Of a stretch of DNA of 47,239 nucleotides, positions 39,911 through 47,239 are shown one piece after another (within the stretch, counting starts at the first letter, position 1; the number at the start of each line of letters is the position of its first letter). The notes under the pieces are model-generated. The model did not search any database. It was not told where the DNA came from and was given only the letters and a program-made list of their open reading frames with translations. This DNA is from Spirogloea muscicola (lineage: Eukaryota > Streptophyta > Zygnematophyceae > Spirogloeales > Spirogloeaceae), in contig WELB01000008.1 in NCBI GenBank assembly GCA_009602725.1, positions 21,980 to 69,218 of the forward strand. Direction: 5' to 3'. Both the position numbers and the translations under genes were made by a program.

Positions 39911-41081
39911 TGAGAGGTGAGAGGAGATGGAGCGTTGAGCGGGCAGAGAGGCAGGGCTGGCCCGTCCGTTGTTCATTCTTTTTTCGGGCTGGTTTTCAAG
40001 CCCCTATCCTCAATGGCGAGCACATTCTTCTCATTCAGAAATGAGAGGCCGCGCAGGGGACTCGGCTGGTGCCCTTGGTTGTATGCGGCAGCCCGGGAGG
40101 GCGCCGCCCCAAGTGTCTGACAGAGCAGCTTGTGAAGTCTCTCTTGTGGCGGTGAGTGGTTCCGCGAAGGCGGTAACCACCTGCATCACCTGCGTGGGGG
40201 GGCGGCGTCTAACAGCGTTTTGGGCTGGCTTTTGCGTCTCTGACCTGGGCTGCTTAGCAGGGGTTACTGAGTGATCCGTAGCTGCTTTGTTTCTTTGTGT
40301 GCTTGTTTGTCTTAGCGTTTCCCCCGGCCCCCTTCTCGTCATTTGTTGGTTCTTTTTTGGGCTGGCTTTTCCAGCCCCTACTCTCAATGGGCGAGCACTA
40401 TCTTCTTTCCCAGCCACCAGTCAATCTGGCCGCGCTTTCTCACTGCCCCCTATCTAATCTGGAAGGCAGGTGGATGGGAAACTACTTCCTGCAACCGGGT
40501 CGCTGGCGCAAGTGTATTGTATGCGCCTGGCCGTCTCGCTGCAGAAGAAAGTGCTCGCCCATTGAGGATAGGGGCTGGAAATGCCAGCCCAAAAAAAATT
40601 CAATGATGGACGAGAAAGGGGGCCAGGGGAAGCGCTAAGAAAAACAAGCACAAAAAGAGACAAAGCAGCTACGAATCACTCAGTAACCCCTGCTAAGCAG
40701 CCGCAGATCAGAGATGCTAGGCTCCTGGAAGTGAGAAGAAGTGGGTCACCTGGCCTGCAGAGGTCTACGGCCCGCGCTGTGCACCTGCGTGCCGGCAGAG
40801 CCCTCGCTGCTGCCTCTGGCTCTGGGGACCCACTTCCGGGAGCCTAGCATCTCTGACCTGCTGCTGCTTAAGGGGGTTACGGAGTGATTTGTAGCTGCTT
40901 TGTTTCTTTGTGTGCTTGTCTTTCTTAGCGCTTCCCCTGGCCCCCTTCTCGTTCTTTGTTGATCTTTTTTGGGCTGGCTTTTCTAGCCCCTATTCTCAAT
41001 GGGCGAGCACTTTCTTCTTTTCTTAGCGCTTCTTTCCCCTGGCTTCTCGTACTTTGTTCATTCTTTTTTGGGCTGGCTTTC
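39911..41081. mobile_element. Mosaic of nested B1/B2 3' ends
   Basis: Recognisable parts: B1 tail, plus (39975-40030); B1 3' end, plus, from the stop near 40261 through its tail (to 40410); B2 tail end, plus (40408-40440, CCAGTCAATCTGGCCGCGC); B1 coding scrap, plus (about 40475-40543); B1 3' end, minus (40545-40735); B1 3' end, plus (40735-41020, stop near 40880); B1 lead and half hairpin (41030-41080) breaking off at the first arm, where B2 coding sequence begins. No host gene is seen. Confidence 0.65.
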
Positions 41082-41450
41082 CACCGCCTGGCGCGGCGTG
41101 CAGCGGCCCGCCGCCACGGGCAGCAGGGCGAGCCCGGCTTCAACGTCGTCGGGTCCCTCGCACAAGTCTTCCGCATGCGTTTGGCCGTCTCGATGCAGCG
41201 GTCCCTTGCCTTTCGCGGTTCAATTGCGCGCAGGCCGAGCTTTGGCGGCGGCCTCCGGCTTCCGTCAGGGCGACGTCTATCCGCCAGCTAGCTACTCAGA
41301 CTTGCATCTCCTGACTAGAGGTTACTGAGCGTTCCCTGGCTGATGTCTTAGTCCTAGTCGTTCGCACTCAGGCTCCCTCAGATCTTGTCCATTCCTTTGG
41401 GCTGGCCTTTCCCAGCCACCAGTCAATCTGGCCGCGCTTCTTTCCAAGCC
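41082..41450 (+). mobile_element. Subfamily B2 3' end with 3' UTR
   Basis: Coding from L-A-R-R-A-A to S-D-L-H-L-L-T-R-G-Y (stop 41326-41328) in changing frames, then the B2 3' UTR (GCGTTCCCTGGCTGATG, CTCAGGCTCCCTCAG, TTGTCCATTCC), hairpin GGGCTGGCCTTTCCCAGCC and end CCAGTCAATCTGGCCGCGC near 41435. This copy defines the B2 tail. Confidence 0.75.
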
Positions 41451-41594
41451 CCTATCCTCAATGGGCGAGCACTTTCCTTTTCTTCTCGTCCTTTGTTCAT
41501 TCTTTTTTTGGGCTGGCTTATCCTGCCCCTATCCTCAATGGGCGAGCACTTTCTATTCCAGCCCGTCCTCAAGGGGCGAGCACTTTCTTCTTAA
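41445..41594 (+). repeat. Three B1-type tails in a row
   Basis: Tail ends at 41445-41475, 41486-41555 (with full lead and a hairpin altered to GGGCTGG...CTGCCCC) and 41556-41590 (only the last ~25 bp). The third looks like an extremely short copy placed directly after the second. Confidence 0.65.
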
Positions 41595-41794
41595 CCTACT
41601 CCGCGGATGTCACCGCCGGATAAGGTACTACTCCGCGGCTGTCACCGCCTAGAGCTAGTTAGCTAACTTGAAGTTAGCCAAGACTTCCCCCTTAGCGATT
41701 TCTCGCTTTAGGACAACAAGCACATCCCTCGTGGGCAGATGAGGAAGGGAAGGTGGGCCCCACAGGCAGCGGGGGACCGTGTCAGGAGTGCTCA
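41595..41794. other. Spacer with a 20-bp direct repeat
   Basis: ACTCCGCGG[A/C]TGTCACCGCC occurs twice, about 35 bp apart (near 41600 and 41633). No gene is seen. Confidence 0.4.
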
Positions 41795-41965
41795 GAAGAA
41801 AGTGCTCGCCCATTGAGAATAAGGGCTGGAACAACCAGCCCGAAAAAGAATGAACAGAGTACGAGAAGGGGGCCAGGGGAAGCGCTAAGTAACAGAAACA
41901 AAGCTGCTACGAGACACTCAGTAACCCCTGCTAAGCAGCCGCAGATCAGAGATGCTGGGCTCCTG
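41795..41965 (-). mobile_element. B1 3' end (last codons and full 3' UTR)
   Basis: On the minus strand it runs from the codons for S-I-S-D-L-R-L-L-S-R-G-Y (about 41960-41920) through the B1 3' UTR to hairpin and tail at about 41800. Both edges abut non-transposon sequence. Confidence 0.7.
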
Positions 41966-42830
41966 CAGAGGGTGCCCCTGCGCTCACCCCGGGCCGGACC
42001 ACCCCGGCAGCACCACCTCCGCCGCCGCGCCGCGCCTCGTCTCCTCGTCCCTGACACCCTTTTCCGCCCCGCTCCTCCTCTTCCCTCCGCGCGCGCTCGC
42101 CAGCTCCACCATCACTGCCTCGTCCCGCCGCCATCCCCGCGGACGGCGCCGCCGCCGACGGCCCGAACCACCGCCCCCGTGCCGCGGCAGCAGCTGCGGC
42201 CCCGGCTTTCTGCCTCCCGCCATCCTCCGCCGCCGCCTTCCGCGCCATGCTCGACGGCAGCGGCGCCGCGGCCGCCGGCGCTCCGGCCTGCCTGCCTCCC
42301 CACGACTTTCACCAGGTAGCGGCTGCTCGATCGCCCTCGCATCGAAGCCACTGAGTTGTGGTGATCGAGTCGTTGCCCGCCGTATCCCTGCACGGCCGAG
42401 CTCATCAACACGGCGGCTGATTCCCGCCATGTCGTGTGCCGCTCCTGGTGCAGGCATCAGTGCCCGCACCCTCTTCGCCAGCGCCGTCTCCAGCGCTGGC
42501 CGTGCCTGCTCCCCAGACCCTGCCACTCCCGCCGTCACCGTTCACGCCCGTGAGCGACGAGCAACCCCTCGACGTGACATTGTGGTCGACGTTGAACCCT
42601 CTACTCGCCAACCCGCACCTATCGGAAAGCATGCGCGAAGCTGATCCGTGGCAAGACTTCCTGGACACGGACCTTCTTGCCAACGGCCACTGCAGTAGGG
42701 GCTGTCCCACCGCTGGCAGTGAGGCCACCTTAAGCAACTCTGAATGGAGAGCTCTGCTCTATGCTGACGATGCCGGCACCCTGAAGAGGCTCCTCGCAAA
42801 ATTCCCTTCTCTTGCGAGACCTTTTTGAAA
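41966..42830 (+). CDS. Unrecognised plus-strand gene fragment (two or three exons)
   Basis: A frame over about 42120-42318 ends A-F-R-A-M-L-D-G-S-G...L-P-P-H-D-F-H-Q before a possible donor (CACCAG|GTAGCG). After a possible acceptor (GGTGCAG, 42454) a frame of about 125 codons continues to a stop at 42826-42828. It is Pro/Ser/Ala-rich at first, then has D-V-T-L-W-S-T-L-N-P-L-L and W-R-A-L-L-Y-A-D-D-A-G-T-L-K-R-L-L-A-K-F-P. The last part resembles one helix pair of an ankyrin-type repeat, too little to claim. GC-rich composition and intron placement fit the host genes. It is cut by a B1 3' end on the left; what follows on the right is stem-loops and an A1 element. It may be a truncated gene. 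Confidence 0.35.
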
Positions 42831-42862
42831 ACTCTTGCTCTTGCTAGCTCCTATGATCTAGG

Positions 42863-42980
42863 TTCTAGAACTGTGTGTGGAGCCTCGCGGTACCACCGCC
42901 ATGCGCGCATTATGAGGCCCACACACAGTGGAGCGTCGGCAGGGTACTGAAGGGCTCAGGGTTTATCCCTGAGCAAGGCA
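42863..42980 (+). other. Cluster of stem-loops before the A1 3' end
   Basis: CTGTGTGTGGAGCCTC (about 42869-42884) pairs with GAGGCCCACACACAG (about 42915-42929) around an inner GCGGTACCACCGC hairpin. A second perfect hairpin, CTCAGGG-TTTAT-CCCTGAG, follows at about 42955-42973. The inverted ends could be those of a small DNA transposon relic or a structured RNA. Confidence 0.4.
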
Positions 42981-42989
42981 AAGCTTTGT

Positions 42990-44840
42990 GTACTTGAAAG
43001 AAACGAAGGCCAAATGGCCTAGTACACAGGCAAGCACATCTCAAGACATACATCACCTACAGCATATCGAGCCGCTCAGTAACCACAGGTCAATACATAA
43101 AGGTCGCTAATCGATGCCTGAATACTAGATGGCAGATACGAAGCCCTTCTGCCACCAAGTAGAGCTGGCCCAGCTTTCTGGTGCAAAGCATTAGCCTGAG
43201 CACGCTGCAAACAGGCCGAAACTTGTCATCGCAAGAATGACAGATATGCAGTTGGCAAGTTATTTTCAGCCGGAACCACATCTGCACGTCGTGCGTTGCC
43301 TAGATTGGCAATATTCTGAGGGAGAGTGTGGAAATGAGGACCTGAACAGCCAAAAATGTCGACTGCAGCTAGCAGGAGCTGATCGCATTGGGGGTAAGCG
43401 AAGTAGTGCTGCAGCTTGCTTTGTTCTGCACTGCCCACTGCGTTGTCAGCGATGTGCGTCGATGCTGGACCTTATTTAAGCCTCCGTGACAACAACATCA
43501 ACCAAGGCCCGTGGTCCTCAACCAGGTTGCATGCCCACAATGTCAAGTGTGCGGCGATGCTGACGTCCCTGGGAATCCGTGGTGATACGCTTAATATTGT
43601 TCACTTCCACAACGGCACGGTAAGCGGCGTCGCGCATCAGAGTAGCCAGGGCATCACGGTTGTGGATGGAGGAGGAGATTGGTTTGTGGATGCTCACCAC
43701 TTGAAGTCCAGTGGGGCATCGCAGCATGTGAGTGGAGCTCAACACCCTCTGCACGGAAGCCACACTCACACTGGCGCACTCCATTCAGACAGTCAAGTGG
43801 GAGGCCGAGGAAAAGTCGAAGCAGCGTCCGAAAGGCCTCGGAGCTGATGCTGAAGGCATTGGCAACGGTGTGTGAGGTGATCCAGGCGGTGGCACCAGGT
43901 GTGGCTCGAGAAGTAAGTCTTGCCAGGCTCCTTGAATTGTTCCGAATCTCTGGCAGCCTCCTCGACCTTCTGCGGCGCTCGTCATCCACTGTCGTAACCA
44001 GTCTGGATTGTGCCCCTCTATCAGAAGCTTGGGCGAGGGAATAGAATGGGGTCATCAGGGGTTGTCGAGAGGAATAATAGCTGACTGCTGAGTGGCGGAT
44101 GCTCCTCAGATCCGCTTGAAAGGGGAAGGAGCCTTCCTCCACATTGCGTACGGGTTTGTGGAGGCAAGGGAAGCGCATGGGTAGCAGAGAGGCGATCTGG
44201 TCCCAGCAGCCCAGGAAGGCTACCTGCGCTGTCTGCTCCAACGACCGGCAGCCAAGGCCGCCAATGCGAGTGAGGAGGGAAGCCTGGAGAGAAGGCGCGC
44301 GGGGCGCATGAATTGAAAGGGAGGCCAATTCAAGCCAATACATTGTTCAGGCAGAGTCGAGTGCAGACTAAACAATGCTACATAATACGGAGACCTAATC
44401 TAAGGTACCTAAGATGACATTAGTACCCACGGGTGAGCACAAACAAATCTGACAAGCTAACTTGGGGAGCTGGAGCGCCGCCACGAAAGCCGGAGGCCTG
44501 ACTTAGAGCACGCCCTGCACGTTGATGAAGAGCCAATGCTTGCGAGCGCTGCAAACTAAGCGAGAGCCGCATTCTATAATATGCAGGGAAGGGAAGATGA
44601 AGCTGGAGGGAAGATGAAGCTGAGGGGAAAGATGAAGAATGTAGTAGAGATGCCAGGGACTGCAGAAGGGAGTTGGCGTATGCCTTGTAGAGCTCGCCCA
44701 TCATGCCCATTGGGGCGACTGTCCGTTGCAGGTAGCATGCGCGTTGGCCGATGCAGCGGTTGAGTATGCCAACGCCAGCTGTGTGTCGCCAAGGAGGGGA
44801 AGGGAAGGGAGGGGGGCAAGGTGTATTTGTGGGCGTTCCC
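42990..44840 (-). mobile_element. RLE-type retrotransposon, subfamily A1, with nested A2 copy
   Basis: On the minus strand: RT-end sequence with a frame break (L-G-D-T-Q-L-A-L-A, then R-C-I-G-Q-R-A-C-Y-L) near 44840-44720, M-G-M-M-G-E-L-Y-K-A-Y, then the nested A2 insert (44289-44598). The A1 frame resumes L-Q-A-S-L-L-T-R-I-G-G-L-G-C-R and runs to the knuckle region. A deletion and frameshifts damage the endonuclease part (43518-43784 keeps R-R-T-L-D-I-V). It ends S-D-L-Y-V-L-T-C-G-Y near 43080, followed by the 3' UTR with the GGCC...GGCC hairpin. Confidence 0.75.
44289..44598 (-). mobile_element. Subfamily A2 3' end inserted in the A1 ORF
   Basis: The insert begins with R-M-R-L-S-L-S-L-Q-R-S and ends S-D-L-F-V-L-T-R-G-Y (stop near 44430), followed by the A2 3' UTR and end CGCGCGCCTTCTCTC. 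The A1 reading frame is found on both sides, with about 9 bp repeated at the edges (AAGCCTGGAG at 44280-44289 versus AAGCTGGAG at 44600-44608). This copy shows that the free-standing A2 modules elsewhere are 3' ends of this subfamily. Confidence 0.7.
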
Positions 44841-44864
44841 GCAAATCCTCCGCCACGTCAGTGC

Positions 44865-45090
44865 GAAGGTCTAGGACTAAGACATCAGCCAGCGAACGGT
44901 CAGTAACCTCAGCCACCGCCCTCTCCGGAGTGCAAAGGACAAGGACTAGAACTGAGACATCAGCCAGGGAACGCTCAGTAACCTCTAGTCAGGAGATGCA
45001 AGTCTGAGTAGCTAGCCGGCGGAAAGACGTCGCCCTCACGGAAGCCGGAGGCCGCCGCCAAAGCTCGGCCTGCGCGCAAGTGAACCGCAT
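44865..45090 (-). mobile_element. Two B2 3' ends
   Basis: On the minus strand, codons for A-S-Y-S-D-L-H-L-L-T-R-G-Y with their stop near 44975 and a B2 3' UTR start lie next to a second, shorter B2 3' UTR scrap near 44865-44915 (GGACTAAGACATCAGCCAG occurs in both). Coding homology starts at about 45087. Confidence 0.65.
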
Positions 45091-45429
45091 GGAGGAGCTG
45101 CGCGACCACTTCCCTTCTCCTCATGGCCTATGGCCGTCCAGGGCGGCCGCTGTGGCAAGCGGGAGTCGTGGAAGACGCTGTGGTCATCTTCCGGCACACG
45201 CCTGGGAAACCCCGTAGCCCAATCCTGATGATAAGCCAGCCCGAAAAGATTAGACAAGGTTCGAAGGGGCCAAATTACGAAGGGCCAGCAAGCGCTATCT
45301 CAAGAGTGGGGTAGGATGAACCACTTAATGACTACGAGTGAGGAGCCGCTGTGAAAAGCCAGCCGGAAGAGACTTGACAGAGTTCGGAGGGGCCGAAAAG
45401 GACTGAAAGACAGAAATGAGCAAGGAGCA
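45091..45429. other. Spacer with two decayed hairpin tails
   Basis: On the minus strand two tails with CGGGCTGGCTTATC and CGGCTGGCTTTTCACAGC (near 45225-45285 and 45335-45405) both carry a GGCCCCTTCGAACC- or GGCCCCTCCGAACT-like lead. They look like relatives of the D module with a different lead. No gene is supported. Confidence 0.4.
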
Positions 45430-46037
45430 GGTAGGAGAGTCACTTAGCGTCATGCCGCTCCAGGAAAGGGCCGACGGTCTCCACGCCCGTCCCGTAGACC
45501 TGGTGGAGAAAGGCCACCCCACAGGCCGGCGGGCCACGTCTTCTCCTGGACGTGGTGACCACCGACGCATACGACCGCTCAGACCCAGCCCAGTGTGCCA
45601 CCAAGGTCGCCTGCGCCGCTCGGGCTAAAGAAAGAAAGTGCTCGCCCATTGAGAATAGGGGCTGGAAAAGCCAGCCCAAAAAAGAGCTCAAGTACGCCAA
45701 CCATCCGCGGGAAGAAGAGTTCTTCCCGTCGGCAATTGACACCCATGGGGCGCTGGGCGCTTGGTGGCTCGAGCTGCTCATCCGGCTCGCCCGCCACACC
45801 ATCGCCCGTCGCTTCCATGGGGAGCCGGTAGACTTTCCTGGCTTTGGCCAGGGGACCCGCTTCCAGGAGCTTAGCGTCTCTGACCTGAGGCTGCTTAGCA
45901 GGGGTTACTGAGTGATCCATAGCTGCTTGGTTTCTTTGTGTGCTTGTTCTCTTAGCGCTTCTCCTGGCCCCCTTCTCGTCCTTTCTTGATTTGTTTTGGG
46001 CTGGTTTTTCCAGCCCCTATTCTCAATGGGCGAGCAC
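45430..46037 (+). mobile_element. Subfamily B1 element, endonuclease half to terminal hairpin
   Basis: The plus strand encodes V-M-P-L-Q-E-R-A-D-G-L-H-A-R, then in another frame L-L-L-D-V-V-T-T-D-A-Y-D-R, A-A-R-A-K-E, the inserted module, L-K-Y-A-N-H-P-R-E-E-E-F-F, H-G-A-L-G, and S-D-L-R-L-L-S-R-G-Y (stop 45909-45911). The complete B1 3' UTR and hairpin follow to 46037. It aligns with the minus-strand B1 copy at 6324-7137. Confidence 0.78.
45636..45689 (-). repeat. B1-type tail inserted in frame in a B1 ORF
   Basis: A net 54-base insertion reads, on the minus strand, TTTTTTGGGCTGG, the CCAGCCC arm, TCTCAATGGGCGAGCAC and TTTCTT. Because 54 is divisible by three and the sequence has no stop in this frame, the B1 frame stays open through it, adding 18 residues between A-K-E and L-K-Y. 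AAAGA occurs on both edges. Confidence 0.75.
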
Positions 46038-46213
46038 TTACTTCCTGCAGCCGGGTCGCTGGCGCAAGTGTATCGTATGGGCCTGGCCGTCTCGCTGCAG
46101 AGTTCTATGGCCCGCGCGCTGCACCTCCGTGCCGGCAGAGCCCTCGCTGCTGCTACTGGCTCTGGCCAGGGGACCCACTTCCAGGAGCCTAGCATCTCTG
46201 ATCTGCGGCTGCT
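46038..46213 (+). mobile_element. B1 C-terminal fragment
   Basis: Starts TTCCTGCAGCCGGGTCGC, encodes the last part of a B1 protein (...S-I-S-D-L-R-L-L-S) and breaks off just before the final R-G-Y, where subfamily C sequence begins. Confidence 0.65.
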
Positions 46214-46216
46214 TAG

Positions 46217-47239
46217 CTGTTCTGCAGTCAAAGACGGGGACACGCCAAGGTGATCCAATGGGTGGTTTCCTCTTCGCTCTGGCGCATCACCGTGCTTTGC
46301 GCAACACGGCGAGCGCTCACCCTGGCGTTCTCTTCCCGAGCTATGCGGATGATACCACGCTCCTCGGCCCCCCAGAGGAGGTGCTGCGAGCTTTCGGCAC
46401 GCTTCAGCACCAGCTCCAGCTTATTGGGCTTGGTGGGGTCAATCCGGCCAAGTGCTCTGCCTGGTCCCCCATTGGCATCCCTCTTTCCCTCTTCCCCTCG
46501 TTGCCGACATCTTGTCAGACTCCAGAGGACGGCTTGAGGATCTTGGGAGTGCCACTAGGGGACCCGTCTTACTCGGAGGGTGCTGTCCTTGCTCGTCTCC
46601 AAGGATACATGCAGGTCCTGCCAGAGCTCCCCAGCCTCGGGGACTCTCAGTTGGCAATGGCCATTTTGACCAGGAGTGTGGCACAGCGGCCGTGCTACCT
46701 CCTGCGTACGGTCCCACCGTCGGTCAGCTTGGATGCTATCTATGCATCCATTGATGTCAAGCTTCAGCAATGTCTTGCTGATCAGATTGCTCACCCACTC
46801 CTAGAGCAGTCTCCAGCAGCACTGGTGCAATGTACGCTGCCCATACGCCACGGTGGGCTTGATTTCGCCCCTTGGTCCGCTTATGCAGACCAGCGTACCT
46901 TGGCTGCTGGGCTCAAGTGGCTTCGTCCATATCTGGACGATTCCTCCTTGAGCAACAACGTGTATTGGCGCCTCACATCAGTAACGTGGTTCAGGAGAGT
47001 CTGCCTTTCCAAGTGACTCTCAAAGCATGCCAACAGGACCTCTTCGCCACATACCCGCCTCTGGTGAATGAGCCTGTTGGTTTTGCTGCCTGGGCCGACG
47101 TTTCTGATGTTAAGGCTCAATCGCGGTTTTCCCGTGCTGCAGACGAGCAACCACTGGAGCATCTCCGGAGTCTCCTCCAAGGGGATGCTCGAGGCCAGGC
47201 TCGGCTCCTATCTGTTTCGTCTCTGGGAGCGTCTGAGTG
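46217..47239 (+). mobile_element. RLE-type retrotransposon, subfamily C: reverse transcriptase domain
   Basis: This is the only reverse transcriptase catalytic core of the non-LTR set in the window. The frame open from 45940 to 47016 contains R-Q-G-D-P-M-G-G-F-L-F-A-L-A-H (RT block 4, about 46240-46285), the catalytic S-Y-A-D-D (46339-46353), I-L-G-V-P-L-G-D, then L-A-M-A-I-L-T-R-S and H-G-G-L-D-F-A-P. A frame change near 46880 leads into L-C-R-P-A-Y-L-G-C-W-A-Q-V, as in the copy at 36955-37325. The N-terminal RT blocks are missing on the left, and the knuckle and endonuclease lie past the window edge. Confidence 0.85.

Noticed and set aside
45636-45689. Tail modules as introner elements (mobile introns)
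   Set aside because: Some copies start with GT and end with AG, but most lie outside genes, the 54-bp copy is in frame and very short, and removing GT..AG there would shift the B1 frame.

Overview
The window is nuclear DNA from a green-lineage eukaryote, most likely a streptophyte (charophyte-grade) alga. The host genes are split into short exons with GT-AG introns, and their first exons are very GC-rich with GGC/GCC runs. The gene set is plant-like: a receptor-like kinase with a PERK-type kinase domain, an SnRK2 kinase with its C-terminal acidic box, an F-box/kelch protein, an HSL-type carboxylesterase, a plastid phosphoribulokinase and the ER mannosyltransferase ALG9. I infer the lineage from these families alone and cannot name the species. 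One assembly gap (41 N, 13237-13277) and two single Ns (5336, 20655) are present.

Host genes, all on the minus strand unless stated: FAS1-domain receptor-like kinase (1311-5336); ALG9 (9322-13236, 5' end in the gap); carboxylesterase (15014-16302); phosphoribulokinase (18545-20727); a scrambled kelch pseudogene (21745-22750); the intact F-box/kelch gene (29991-32152); SnRK2 (32982-35121). A possible unrecognised plus-strand gene fragment lies at about 41966-42830. Almost every exon can be joined in frame, with motifs running across the junctions. The genes share no evident pathway.

The rest is transposon debris. A degenerate Ty1/copia element (about 22760-26960) and two other copia remnants (17023-17667; 38658-39567) are present. 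More abundant are pieces of non-LTR retrotransposons whose protein order is reverse transcriptase, then a Cys-Cys-His-Cys knuckle, then a restriction-like endonuclease (R2-like order), ending in a conserved S-D-L-x-x-L-T/S-R-G-Y. From the C-terminus and 3' UTR I separate six subfamilies, which I call A1, A2, B1, B2, B3 and C (local names).

The most interesting signal is a set of 50-160 bp modules scattered over the window in both orientations, inside introns, intergenic DNA and other transposons. Most carry a small hairpin built on GGGCTGG...CCAGCCC. Comparison with longer copies shows that at least four module types are the extreme 3' ends of these retrotransposons. Several are flanked by target-site duplications of 7-15 bp, and one interrupts another with the host module readable on both sides. 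They look like ultra-short, 5'-truncated retrocopies. From about 35.6 to 46.2 kb they form a dense nested mosaic.
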